Below, piece after piece: positions 36,278-44,296 of a stretch of 64,000 nt of DNA. Under the pieces are notes generated by a model. It was not told the DNA's origin. It searched no databases and saw only the letters and a program-made list of their open reading frames with translations. The position numbers and the translations under genes are program-made. Source of the DNA: Intrasporangiaceae bacterium URHB0013 (lineage in GTDB: Bacteria; Actinomycetota; Actinomycetes; Actinomycetales; Dermatophilaceae); the NCBI GenBank assembly GCA_000620545.1, contig JIBA01000015.1:62001-126000 (forward strand), written 5' to 3'. Position 1 is the first letter of the stretch; every line of letters begins with the position of its first letter.

Positions 36278-37432
36278 GTGACCACCACCAACGCGAAGCC
36301 CACCGCGTCGAAGCAGGCGGGCGAGTCGCTGCTGCAGGTCACCGACCTGACGAAGCACTTCCCGATCCGGCGCGGCCTGCTGCAGCGCCAGATCGGCGCC
36401 GTTCAGGCCGTCGACGGCCTGACGTTCGACGTCGCGCGCGGCGAGACGCTCTCTCTCGTGGGCGAGTCGGGTTGCGGCAAGACGACGACGGGCCGCATGC
36501 TGACGCGTCTGCTCGAGCCCACGGCGGGAACCATCCTGCTCGAGGGCGAGGACATCACGCACTGGTCGGCCGGCAAGATGCGGCCGCTGCGGCGCGACGT
36601 GCAGATGATCTTCCAGGACCCCTACGGGTCGCTCAACCCCCGCCACACCGTGGGCACGATCGTGGGGGCGCCCTACCATCTGCAGGGGATCAAGACCGAG
36701 CACGGCGTCAAGCGCGAGGTGCAGGACCTCCTCGAGCTGGTCGGCCTCAATCCGGAGCACTACAACCGCTACCCACACGAGTTCTCCGGTGGCCAGCGCC
36801 AGCGCATCGGCATCGCGCGCTCCCTCGCCCTCAAGCCCAAGCTCATCATCGCCGACGAGCCGGTCTCGGCCCTCGACGTGTCGATCCAGGCGCAGGTCAT
36901 CAACCTCCTCGAGGACCTCCAGGACGAGCTCGGCCTCACCTACGTCGTCATCGCACACGACCTGTCCGTCGTGCGCCACATGTCCGACCGCGTCGCCGTG
37001 ATGTATCTCGGCAACCTCGTGGAGATCGCAGACCGGGACGAGCTCTACACCCGGCCCATGCACCCCTACACGACCGCCCTCCTGTCGGCCGTGCCCATCC
37101 CCGACACGCAGCGGCGCACGAAGCGCGAGCGTATTCGCCTCCAGGGTGACGTCCCGAGCCCGGTCAACCCACCGCCGGCGTGCCGCTTCCACACCCGCTG
37201 CTGGAAGGCGCAGGAGGTCTGCAGGACGGTCAAACCGCCGCTCTACGAGCTCGCGCCCCACCACCTGGTCGCCTGCCACTTCCCCGAGAACGTCGACGCC
37301 CGTACCGCTGCTCAGGCCGGCGCCCCGCTCGGCGACGTCGTCCCGGACGACGCGCCGACGGGGGACGCCACCGGCCCTGCCGTCGCTCCAGACCGGGACA
37401 CCGCGCACGGCGACACGGGTTCGCGCGACTGA
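36278..37432 (+). CDS. ABC transporter ATP-binding protein (OppF/DppF-like)
   Basis: A 384-residue ATPase subunit. Walker [14 protein letters not shown] (near 66), [19 protein letters not shown], signature [16 protein letters not shown], Walker [14 protein letters not shown]-loop [13 protein letters not shown]. The C-terminal Cys-containing OppF domain is present ([20 protein letters not shown], then LVACHFPE), followed by a variable acidic tail of 45 residues. GTG 36278 has CAGGAG upstream. It ends the import operon; the order permease-SBP-permease-ATPase-ATPase is complete. Confidence 0.95.
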   Translation: MTTTNAKPTASKQAGESLLQVTDLTKHFPIRRGLLQRQIGAVQAVDGLTFDVARGETLSLVGESGCGKTTTGRMLTRLLEPTAGTILLEGEDITHWSAGKMRPLRRDVQMIFQDPYGSLNPRHTVGTIVGAPYHLQGIKTEHGVKREVQDLLELVGLNPEHYNRYPHEFSGGQRQRIGIARSLALKPKLIIADEPVSALDVSIQAQVINLLEDLQDELGLTYVVIAHDLSVVRHMSDRVAVMYLGNLVEIADRDELYTRPMHPYTTALLSAVPIPDTQRRTKRERIRLQGDVPSPVNPPPACRFHTRCWKAQEVCRTVKPPLYELAPHHLVACHFPENVDARTAAQAGAPLGDVVPDDAPTGDATGPAVAPDRDTAHGDTGSRD

Positions 37433-37477
37433 CGTTCCCGCGGGAAGCATTCCCACGGCGTGGTGGTTGAGCGGTGC

Positions 37478-38197
37478 ATGAAGGTCGAGATCTGGTCTGA
37501 CATCGCCTGCCCCTGGTGCTTCATCGGCAAGCGCCGCTTCGAGAAGGCGCTCGCCGCCTTCCCGCACCGGGACGACGTCGAGGTGCACTGGCGCAGCTAC
37601 CAACTCGACCCGACGCTGCCCGACCACCACGACGGCACCGAGCTCGACTACCTCGTCGACCGCAAGGGGATGTCTGCCACTCACGTGAGCCAGATGTTCG
37701 ACCAGGTGACGGCCATCGCCGCCGACGAGGGGCTGCACTACGACTTCCGATCCGTCGTCGTCGCCAACAGCTTCGCCGGCCACGAGCTGCTCCACCTGGC
37801 GAAGGCCAACGGCGTCGGGGACCAGGTCAAGGAGGCCCTCCTGTCGGCGCACTTCGAGCACGGTGAGGACATCGGTGACCGCTCGGTCCTCGTGCGCATC
37901 GGCACGGAGGCCGGGCTCGATGCCGAGCAGATCGCGCGCGATCTCGAGACGCACGCGTGGCGAGAGGCAGTCGTCGCCGACATCACCGCCGCGAACGCCT
38001 TGGGGATCCGGGGCGTTCCCTTCTTCGTCCTGGACGAGAAGTACGGGGTGTCGGGGGCCCAGCCCACCGATGTCTTCACGCGGGCCCTCGAGCAGGCGTG
38101 GCGCGAGTCGCACCCGCTCGTCATGCTGCAGCCCGTCGCGGGCGGGGTCTCGATTGACCCGACCGACGCAGCGGCCTGCGGACCTGCCGGCTGCTGA
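37478..38197 (+). CDS. DsbA family oxidoreductase, FrnE-like
   Basis: A 239-residue thioredoxin-fold protein. It starts MKVEIWSDIACPWC with the active-site C11-P-W-C14 and lacks a signal peptide, so it is cytosolic, as in the FrnE subgroup. Helical insert segments FAGHELLHLAKANGVGDQVK and the cis-Pro loop GIRGVPFFVLDEKYGVSGAQ are typical. A second Cys pair ends the protein (AAACGPAGC), a usual FrnE feature. Likely role: thiol-disulfide isomerase or oxidoreductase linked to redox stress. ATG 37478, close after the ABC operon but with no overlap. Confidence 0.92.
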   Translation: MKVEIWSDIACPWCFIGKRRFEKALAAFPHRDDVEVHWRSYQLDPTLPDHHDGTELDYLVDRKGMSATHVSQMFDQVTAIAADEGLHYDFRSVVVANSFAGHELLHLAKANGVGDQVKEALLSAHFEHGEDIGDRSVLVRIGTEAGLDAEQIARDLETHAWREAVVADITAANALGIRGVPFFVLDEKYGVSGAQPTDVFTRALEQAWRESHPLVMLQPVAGGVSIDPTDAAACGPAGC

Positions 38198-38289
38198 CCT
38201 CCAGCCGCCCCAGCCCCTCCTGATCCCGAAGTGCGGGGTTCGAGCGACTGCTACTGTCGACAGATCTTCCGCCTCCGGATGGAGTCATC

Positions 38290-39669
38290 GTGGGCTCGAC
38301 GCCCGTCGGCGGTCGGCGCACGGCATGGGTCGGCAGGGGCGGAGCATCCCGACGTCGGCTTGCCCCAGCCTTGTGGGCGCTGTTCGTCGCCACGGCGCTG
38401 GTCGTGCCGCTCCTGGCTCTGTGGTCGGTTCCCGACGGTGCGCATCAGGGGTGGCTCCAGCTGGTCTCCCTCGTCGCGGCCCTCGCGGCGGCCTCACTGC
38501 TCGCACTGACGTTCGTGCTCCCGAGCCGCTTCCGTCCGGTCACGGGCTATCTCGGCGTCGAGCGCCTCCTGCGCAACCACCGGGCCCTGGCCCTCGCTGC
38601 CGTGACACTCGTGGCGGTGCACGTCGGCGTGGTCGTCGGCCGCCCCGGGCCCGGAATCGGCACGCTCGACCTGCGGTCGGCACCGCCGCGAGTCTGGGCG
38701 GCGATGATCGCGACCGCCGGTCTGGTCGGCATCATCGCCCTCGGGTTGAGCCGGCGGCGGCGTCGGCCGCGCTACGAGGGGTGGCGTCTCGTACACGTGC
38801 TCCTCGCCCATGTCGTCCTGCTCGCCACCGCCCTGCACGTCCTGTGGCTCGAGGACCTGACCCGGTTCCCGGCGGCCCGGCTGTGGTTCGGGGCCGTGGC
38901 CCTGTTCCTCGTGCTGGCCTTCCTGCACCGTTGGGTCTGGCGACCCCTGCGGTCCTACCGCAACCGATACGTCGTCGACGAAGTGAGGCCCGTGTCGTCG
39001 ACCGCCACCACCTTGGTGCTCCACGCCGTCGGCCATCCCGGGGTGTCCTTCCGGCCGGGCCAGTTCGCCTGGCTCAAGATCGGCACGTCTCCCTACGTCT
39101 TCGAGGAGCACCCCTTCACCATCGCCTCGGCCGCGACCGAGCCGTGGCGCAAGGAGTTCACGATCAAGGGGATGGGCGACTTCAGCGAGCTCATTGCCGG
39201 GCTGCGTCCCGGGCGGAATGTCTTCATCGACGGCCCGCACGGTTCGTTCACGCTCGATGGACTCCGGTCCGAGCGCTTCGTCCTCATCGCCGGCGGCGTC
39301 GGCATCACGCCGATGCTGAGCATGATCCGTACGCTCGCGGACCGCGGGGACCAGCGACCCGTGCTCCTCGTCGTCGCCGGCCGGACAGCCGACGACCTGC
39401 TCCACCGTGCCGATGGAGAGCACCTCGGCGATCGACTCGACCTCGAGGTGGTCGAGGTCCTCGAGGAGCCACCGGAGCAGTGGGACGGTGAGATCGGCCG
39501 GTTCACCGCCGACGTGCTCGAGCGCGCGCTCCCCCGGCGTCGGACGAAGCAGGCCGTCGACTACTTCGTCTGCGGGCCGGGGCCGATGGTGGCGGCCGCA
39601 ACGCAGATCATCGGCGATCGTGGGGTGCCGTCACGGCGCATCCACACCGAGCTGTTCGACGTCGTGTAG
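38290..39669 (+). CDS. Ferric reductase-like transmembrane flavoprotein
   Basis: A 459-residue protein: a ferric-reductase-like transmembrane domain (about 25-225) with His residues in the helices NHRALALAAVTLVAVHVGVV and HVLLAHVVLLATALHVLW as probable heme ligands. An FAD-binding ferredoxin-reductase domain follows (about 228-330; FRPGQFAWLK, EEHPFTIAS). The NAD(P)-binding domain contains IAGGVGITPMLSM and the C-terminal FVCGPGPMV. It moves electrons from NAD(P)H across the membrane to a metal or oxygen acceptor. GTG 38290 with GGATGGAG upstream. It follows the FrnE-like gene. Confidence 0.92.
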   Translation: MGSTPVGGRRTAWVGRGGASRRRLAPALWALFVATALVVPLLALWSVPDGAHQGWLQLVSLVAALAAASLLALTFVLPSRFRPVTGYLGVERLLRNHRALALAAVTLVAVHVGVVVGRPGPGIGTLDLRSAPPRVWAAMIATAGLVGIIALGLSRRRRRPRYEGWRLVHVLLAHVVLLATALHVLWLEDLTRFPAARLWFGAVALFLVLAFLHRWVWRPLRSYRNRYVVDEVRPVSSTATTLVLHAVGHPGVSFRPGQFAWLKIGTSPYVFEEHPFTIASAATEPWRKEFTIKGMGDFSELIAGLRPGRNVFIDGPHGSFTLDGLRSERFVLIAGGVGITPMLSMIRTLADRGDQRPVLLVVAGRTADDLLHRADGEHLGDRLDLEVVEVLEEPPEQWDGEIGRFTADVLERALPRRRTKQAVDYFVCGPGPMVAAATQIIGDRGVPSRRIHTELFDVV

Positions 39670-39802
39670 CGCGACGCTCCACCGGTCGCCTCGCCTTGCA
39701 GTCGTGCCGGCTCCTACCTCGGGAGCACGCCCACGCCACGGCGTCCGGATTCGCCTGACGTCGTGCGGATCTCGTCCCAGACTGGGAGCGAGGGCAGTGT
39801 GC

Positions 39803-40582
39803 ATGAGGAGGACGCCATTGACCGGGGACGCGCGTGGACGGACCATCGGAGACGTCGTCGACCGCATGACGGCGATGCTCCAGGCGATGCCTCCCGAGCT
39901 CGCCGCCCGGCGCGCGTTCCTCACCACCTACCAGCGCACGACGCGGGCGGTCGGCGACGCCGTCGAGGCAGGCACCTTCGAGGACCCGGCCTGGGTGGAG
40001 GCGTGGGACGTCGTCTTCGCCGACCTCTACCTCGAGGCTCTCGACGCCGGCCTGTCGGACGACCCGGCACGCCGGGCGCCGCGCCCGTGGCGGCTCGCCT
40101 TCGACGCTCCCGCGGACCTGCCGCCGCTGCGCCAGGTGCTGCTCGGGATCAACGCCCACATCAACTACGACCTGCCGCAGGCCCTACTCGGTGTGATCAA
40201 CGACGCTGACTTCGCTGACCCCGTCCTGCTCGACCGGCGCCGGCGCGACCACGAGCGCATCGACGGGGTCCTGTCGGCACGCGTCGCCGCGGAGGACGAC
40301 GAGCTGAGTGCCCAGGGCGCCAAGAGCACGCTCGACCGGCTGCTGACACCGCTCAACCGCGCCGCCTCGGCGCGGTTCCTGCGCGAGGCCCGCACCAAGG
40401 TGTGGCACAACACGATGGAGCTCCAGCACGCTCGCGTCGCCGGCCCGCAGGCGTATGCCGTCCGGCTCGCCGAGCTCGAGGTGCTGAGTGCCGCTCGCAT
40501 CGCCGACCTGCTCGCACCGGGTCAGGTGCTGCTCCGGCTGGCCGTCGCCGGGTTCGGTGTGGTGCTGCCACCGGCGGACTGA
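39803..40582 (+). CDS. DUF5995 family protein
   Basis: A 259-residue protein of a family widespread in actinobacteria, without an established function. Helical throughout; conserved-looking segments are VVDRMTAMLQAMPPELAARR, LVGINAHINYDLPQAL (here LLGINAHINYDLPQAL) and WHNTMELQHARVAG, with His residues that could bind a metal. No signal or membrane segment. Start: ATG 39803 is given; TTG 39818, 6 nt after AGGAGG, is perhaps the better start by ribosome-binding site. A strong terminator follows at 40625-40660. Confidence 0.82.
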   Translation: MRRTPLTGDARGRTIGDVVDRMTAMLQAMPPELAARRAFLTTYQRTTRAVGDAVEAGTFEDPAWVEAWDVVFADLYLEALDAGLSDDPARRAPRPWRLAFDAPADLPPLRQVLLGINAHINYDLPQALLGVINDADFADPVLLDRRRRDHERIDGVLSARVAAEDDELSAQGAKSTLDRLLTPLNRAASARFLREARTKVWHNTMELQHARVAGPQAYAVRLAELEVLSAARIADLLAPGQVLLRLAVAGFGVVLPPAD

Positions 40583-40624
40583 CGAGCCACTCACAAACAG
40601 GAGCGCTCGAACCCGGACAGAGGA

Positions 40625-40660
40625 GAGGCGCCACTCGCTCGGGGGTCCGAGTGGCGCCTC
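40625..40660 (+). terminator. Strong intrinsic terminator after the DUF5995 gene
   Basis: GAGGCGCCACTCG / CGAGTGGCGCCTC form a perfect 13-bp stem with a 10-nt loop, followed by TTCT. It may also serve the convergent ROK gene. Confidence 0.85.
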
Positions 40661-40755
40661 TTCTACCCCTCCATCGGTGGAGTGCACCACAGCGTTACAC
40701 CGAGCCGCAGACCGATTCTCACGCGCCTCTCATCGGAGGCGCGCGTACGCGACCT

Positions 40756-41901
40756 TCAGGCCATGCCCGGGCGGCGCACCGTGGCGACGATGACCTCACG
40801 CAGCTGCTCCAGGGCCGCGGCCCGGGCGCCGGACCGCTCCGGCCGGTCGGCGACGACCGCGGCGAGCACCGGCACCTGGCGAGGTAGATCGGCCGACCGG
40901 CGCCGCAGCTCGTCGAGGAACGCGTCGTCGCGCCCCCAGCAGCCGCCGACGACGACCACCTCGGGGTCGGCGAGCGCGATGGCGGCATCGAGGACGCCCG
41001 AGACGGCGGCCCCCAGGGCGTCAAGGATCCGATCCCCGCGACCCGCGTCGGCGACTCTCGACCGGAGCAGCTCGACGTCGATCGCGGTCGAGCCCGGTCG
41101 GCGCAGTCCCAGGTGGGCGAAGACCTCGGTCAGACGCATGGCGCGGCCGTCCGGTCCGACCGTGACGAGGTGGGCGATCTCGCCTGCGAGGCCGGAGTGG
41201 CCACGCCTCACCTCCTCGTCGGAGACGACGGAACACCCGAGTCCTTCGTCGAGGTAGAGGTAGACGAAGTCGCGCGAGCCGTGCACCCCGCCCGCCGCCT
41301 GCTCGGCCCGCGCCGCCCAGTTCACGTCGTTGTCGACGAGCACGGGTCCGTCGACGGCATCGGCGAGCAGCGACCGCGGGTCGAGGTCGCCGACGAGGAA
41401 CGGGGCGTCCGGCAGGCGCACCAGCCGACCGGTCCCGCGGTCCACCGGGTCGGCGGCGCTGACGACCCCTGCGCGCAGCCTCCCCGGCGGCCCACTCCTC
41501 TGGACCGATCCGACCGCCTGCGTCAGCGCAAGGCCCACGGCGGCGGACCCGATGTCCCGACCGAGCCGCACCTCGGCCTCGGCCACCACCGAACCGAAGG
41601 CGTCGACGGTCTCGGCACCGACGCCCTGGGGCGTGATGCTGACGACGAGGCACAAGCCCGAGTCGGGAGCGAGCGTGTGGTACGAGCCGGCCCGACCCCG
41701 CCCCGAGCTGCGCTCGCCCGTGTCGACGACGAGCCCGGCCTCGACGAGGCGTCGCACGCCCTCGGAGATCGTCGGCTTCGAGATGCCGGTCAGCGCCGCG
41801 ATCTCGGCCCGCGTCAGGCGCCGGTGCTCCATGAGCGCCCGGAGCACGTGCTCCTCCGTGAGCGACCGCAGCAGGTCGAGGGTGGGCTTGACGGATGACA
41901 T
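40756..41901 (-). CDS. ROK family transcriptional regulator
   Basis: A 381-residue repressor-type protein. The N-terminal winged helix (about 15-70) has the recognition helix in LTRAEIAALTGISKPTISEG. The ROK sugar-kinase-like domain follows (about 85-375). It shows DAFGSVVAEAEVRLGRD, LVDNDVNWAARAEQA, and YLYLDEGLGCSVVSDEEV, with GHSGLAGEIAHL. The usual zinc motif (CGxxGCxE) is missing. ROK regulators respond to sugars or sugar phosphates. It is divergent from the DUF1479 gene (90 bp), and two copies of an imperfect palindrome lie in this gap; it very likely controls both genes. Confidence 0.92.
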   Translation of the reverse strand: MSSVKPTLDLLRSLTEEHVLRALMEHRRLTRAEIAALTGISKPTISEGVRRLVEAGLVVDTGERSSGRGRAGSYHTLAPDSGLCLVVSITPQGVGAETVDAFGSVVAEAEVRLGRDIGSAAVGLALTQAVGSVQRSGPPGRLRAGVVSAADPVDRGTGRLVRLPDAPFLVGDLDPRSLLADAVDGPVLVDNDVNWAARAEQAAGGVHGSRDFVYLYLDEGLGCSVVSDEEVRRGHSGLAGEIAHLVTVGPDGRAMRLTEVFAHLGLRRPGSTAIDVELLRSRVADAGRGDRILDALGAAVSGVLDAAIALADPEVVVVGGCWGRDDAFLDELRRRSADLPRQVPVLAAVVADRPERSGARAAALEQLREVIVATVRRPGMA

Positions 41902-41914
41902 GCACCCACTCTAG

Positions 41915-41932
41915 TTAGGACTCTTGCCCAAA
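41915..41932. promoter_or_regulatory. Candidate ROK operator, copy 1
   Basis: TTAGG-N8-CCAAA, an imperfect palindrome (TTAGG/TTTGG half-sites). Copy 2 lies 48 bp away; the two also share ACTC-TG in the spacer. It sits 13 bp before the ROK start. Confidence 0.6.
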
Positions 41933-41962
41933 TAGGCCGCGACGCGCTACCATATCGCTTCG

Positions 41963-41980
41963 TAAGGACTCCTGACCAAA
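41963..41980. promoter_or_regulatory. Candidate ROK operator, copy 2
   Basis: TAAGG-N8-CCAAA, with a spacer nearly equal to that of copy 1. It lies just before the DUF1479 start (41992), downstream of a possible -10 (TACCAT at 41949), where a bound repressor would block transcription. Confidence 0.6.
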
Positions 41981-41991
41981 AGGAAGCGCTC

Positions 41992-43284
41992 ATGACCACG
42001 TCCCCTGTCTCGCCCTCTCTCACGGCCCTCCCGCACTGGGAGACCCCGCCCGACGACCTCCCCGCGGCCATCCGTGAGGTCAAGCGGGCGATCCGGGAAC
42101 GCATCGAGTCGTCCGGCCGGACCGTCGCCGAGGTCTTCGCCGTCGTCGAGGCGCGCATCGCCGAGCGTGTCGCCGAGATCCGCGCCGACGAGCAGCGCGG
42201 CGAGGACGTCTGGCCGGTCATCGACTACGCCGACATCGAGGGCGGCACGGTCACCCCTGAGCAGCTCGCCAAGCTGCGCCGCCGCGGTTGTCTCGTCGTC
42301 CGCGGCCACTTCCCCCGCGAGCAGGCGCTCGACTGGGACGCGGGGACCGTCGACTACGTCGAGCGCAACGCCTTCTTCGAGAGCTACCGCGGCCCGGGCG
42401 ACGACTTCTTCGGCAGCGTCGGATCCAAGCCCGAGATCTACCCGATCTACTGGTCGCCCGCGCAGATGGAGGCACGTCAGAGCGAACGGATGGCGACGGT
42501 GCAGTCTCTGCTCAACTCCCAGTGGACGCACGAGTCCGACGGCGTCACGTGGTTCGACCCCCACCGCGACTCCCTCTACCCCGACCGCATCCGGCGCCGC
42601 CCGCCGGGCGCCGACTCGAACGGCCTCGGCACGCACTGCGACCCGGGCACTCTCGACCTCTGGATGACCGAGGGCTACCAGCAGGCCTTCCGTCACCTCT
42701 TCGACGGCAGTGTGGAGGACTACGACCCGTGGGACGCGGCCCACCGCACTGCGGGCCCGCAGTATCCCGGCACGACGATGTGCTCGGCGTTCCGCACCTT
42801 CCAGGGGTGGACGGCCCTGTCCGACATGGCTCACGACCAGGGGGTCCTGCACACGGTCCCCATTCCCGAGGCCATGGCATACCTCATGCTCCGGCCGCTG
42901 CTCGAGGACGTGGCCGACGACGACATGTGCGGCGTCACGACCAACCAGGTCTTCCCCGCCAGCGAGAAGTGGCACCCTCTCCTGATGGAGGCGCTGAGCG
43001 GGATCCCCGACGTGCAGGCCGGCGACTCCGTCTGGTGGCACTGCGACATGATCCACAGCGTCGCGCCGGTCACGGACCAGCAGGGCTGGGGCAACGTCAT
43101 GTACATCCCCGCCGCGCCGTGGTGCGAGCGCAACGAGCGGTATGCCGGCAGCGTGCGTGAAGCGTTCCTCAGCGGCTCCAGCCCCAGCGACTTCCCCGAG
43201 GAGCACTACGAGCGCAGCTGGCCCGACCGGTTCACCGCCGATCAGCTCAACCGCACGGGGCGCCGCGGGCTCGGGCTCGACTGA
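41992..43284 (+). CDS. DUF1479 family protein, YbiU-like Fe(II) oxygenase
   Basis: A 430-residue cytosolic protein of the DUF1479 family (E. coli YbiU), which has the double-stranded beta-helix fold of Fe(II)/2-oxoglutarate dioxygenases. Putative iron ligands are in LGTHCDPGTLDLWM (His-x-Asp) and the distal His in WWHCDMIHSVAPV. A likely 2-oxoglutarate site is nearby. The N-terminus (about 10-75) is helical. The reaction is unknown for the family. AAGGAAG precedes ATG 41992. Control by the divergent ROK regulator suggests a link to a sugar or sugar-like substrate. Confidence 0.9.
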   Translation: MTTSPVSPSLTALPHWETPPDDLPAAIREVKRAIRERIESSGRTVAEVFAVVEARIAERVAEIRADEQRGEDVWPVIDYADIEGGTVTPEQLAKLRRRGCLVVRGHFPREQALDWDAGTVDYVERNAFFESYRGPGDDFFGSVGSKPEIYPIYWSPAQMEARQSERMATVQSLLNSQWTHESDGVTWFDPHRDSLYPDRIRRRPPGADSNGLGTHCDPGTLDLWMTEGYQQAFRHLFDGSVEDYDPWDAAHRTAGPQYPGTTMCSAFRTFQGWTALSDMAHDQGVLHTVPIPEAMAYLMLRPLLEDVADDDMCGVTTNQVFPASEKWHPLLMEALSGIPDVQAGDSVWWHCDMIHSVAPVTDQQGWGNVMYIPAAPWCERNERYAGSVREAFLSGSSPSDFPEEHYERSWPDRFTADQLNRTGRRGLGLD

Positions 43285-43304
43285 GCTCGGGGCACCGCCG
43301 GCGA

Positions 43305-43661
43305 TCAGTCCGCGAGGAACCCCGCCACCCGCTCCTTGGGCCGGCCGATGATGGCGCGGTCGCCCTTGACGAGGACGGGTCGCTGCATGAGCCGCGGGTG
43401 GGCCGCGAGCACGTCGACGACCTGTTCGCGGGTCGCGACGTCAGCCGCCGTCAGCCCGAGCTCGGCGAAGTACGCATCGCGCCGGACGAGCTCGGTGGGT
43501 GCGTCCTCGAGCTTGTCGAGGAGGTCCTCCAGGGCGGCCGCATCGAGCGGGTGCCGCAGGTAGTCGACGACCTCGGCCTCGACGTGCGCGTCGCCGAGGC
43601 GCTCCATCGCCGCCCTCGAGGTCGAACAGCTCTGGTTGTGCAGGATGGTGACGTCGCTCAT
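43305..43661 (-). CDS. ArsC/Spx family thioredoxin-fold protein (arsenate reductase-like)
   Basis: A 118-residue ArsC-family protein of the glutaredoxin-coupled type. The active loop is HNQSCSTSRAAM (Cys near 12, followed by S-T-S-R), and the substrate Arg is in LMQRPVLVKGDRAIIGRP. It could reduce arsenate using mycothiol or glutaredoxin; no other ars gene is near, so another thiol role is possible. ATG 43661. The gene ends 20 bp from the DUF1479 stop (convergent). Its upstream side abuts a truncated PepSY gene, a likely rearrangement junction. Confidence 0.88.
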   Translation of the reverse strand: MSDVTILHNQSCSTSRAAMERLGDAHVEAEVVDYLRHPLDAAALEDLLDKLEDAPTELVRRDAYFAELGLTAADVATREQVVDVLAAHPRLMQRPVLVKGDRAIIGRPKERVAGFLAD

Positions 43662-43675
43662 GGTGCGCACCCTAG

Positions 43676-44179
43676 CGAGGGCTGGCACACCCGCTGACCG
43701 TCGCCCTCCCGGCCGAGGAGACCGGCGTCTACTCGGCCATCGGCTATGCGTTCGACGACCAGACCCTCGAGAAGACGGTGCACGTGGACCGCTTCGGCGG
43801 GCAGGTGGTCGGTAGCTATGGCTACGAGCATTTCCCGGCGCTGGCCAAGGTCGTCTCCCAGGGCATCGCCCTGCACGAAGGCCGTCGCTTCGGCGCGGTG
43901 AACATGTGGCTGACCACCGCGTTCTGCCTCGGTGTCATCGCCTCGTGCATCACAGGGCCGCTCATGTGGTGGCGCCACCGACCCCGCGGGACCACGGACA
44001 TCGGCGCCCCGCGAGGCCGGATGCCGCTCGCCGCGTCACCGCTGCTGGCCGCCGCCATCATCGCCCTCGGAATCTTCCTCCCTGTTTTCGGCGCCTCGCT
44101 TCTGCTCGTCCTGCTCCTCGACCGCCTCGTCATCCGGCGCAGCCCGCGCGTGTCCCGGGTCACCGGCACTCGGACATGA
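43676..44179 (+). pseudogene. 5'-truncated PepSY-associated transmembrane protein
   Basis: From 43676 an open frame without a start codon encodes the C-terminal part of a PepSY-TM (PiuB-like) protein. It includes GVYSAIGYAFDDQTLEKTVH and the typical ALAKVVSQGIALHEGRRFGA, then two to three hydrophobic helices ending in a basic tail. An in-frame TAG (43673-43675) lies just before, and no N-terminal half exists in the window. The first usable GTG (43778) would give only the last 133 residues. It looks like a remnant whose front was lost where the arsC promoter region now lies. Intact relatives are linked to iron or heme stress. Confidence 0.8.
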
Positions 44180-44239
44180 CTCCTCGGCCGTCGTGGCCGA
44201 GATCCGGGCACCGCTGCGTCGGTCGTGCGTTTCCGGAAT

Positions 44240-44256
44240 ATACCCCCCCGGGGTAT
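44240..44256. promoter_or_regulatory. CsoR-type operator before the MFS gene
   Basis: ATACCCC-CCC-GGGGTAT is a perfect 7-bp inverted repeat 40 bp before the MFS start. It has the form of CsoR/RcnR/CstR-family operators (TACCCC..GGGGTA), which respond to copper, other metals or persulfide. No csoR-like gene is in the window. Confidence 0.7.
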
Positions 44257-44296
44257 GGTTGGGTCAGCGAAAGAGCCACGAGACCGAGAGGCAGAC

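Noticed and set aside
38220-38262. A stretch with GGTTCGA that looks a little like a tRNA T-arm
   Set aside because: No acceptor, D- or anticodon stem can be drawn around it. No tRNA was found in the window.
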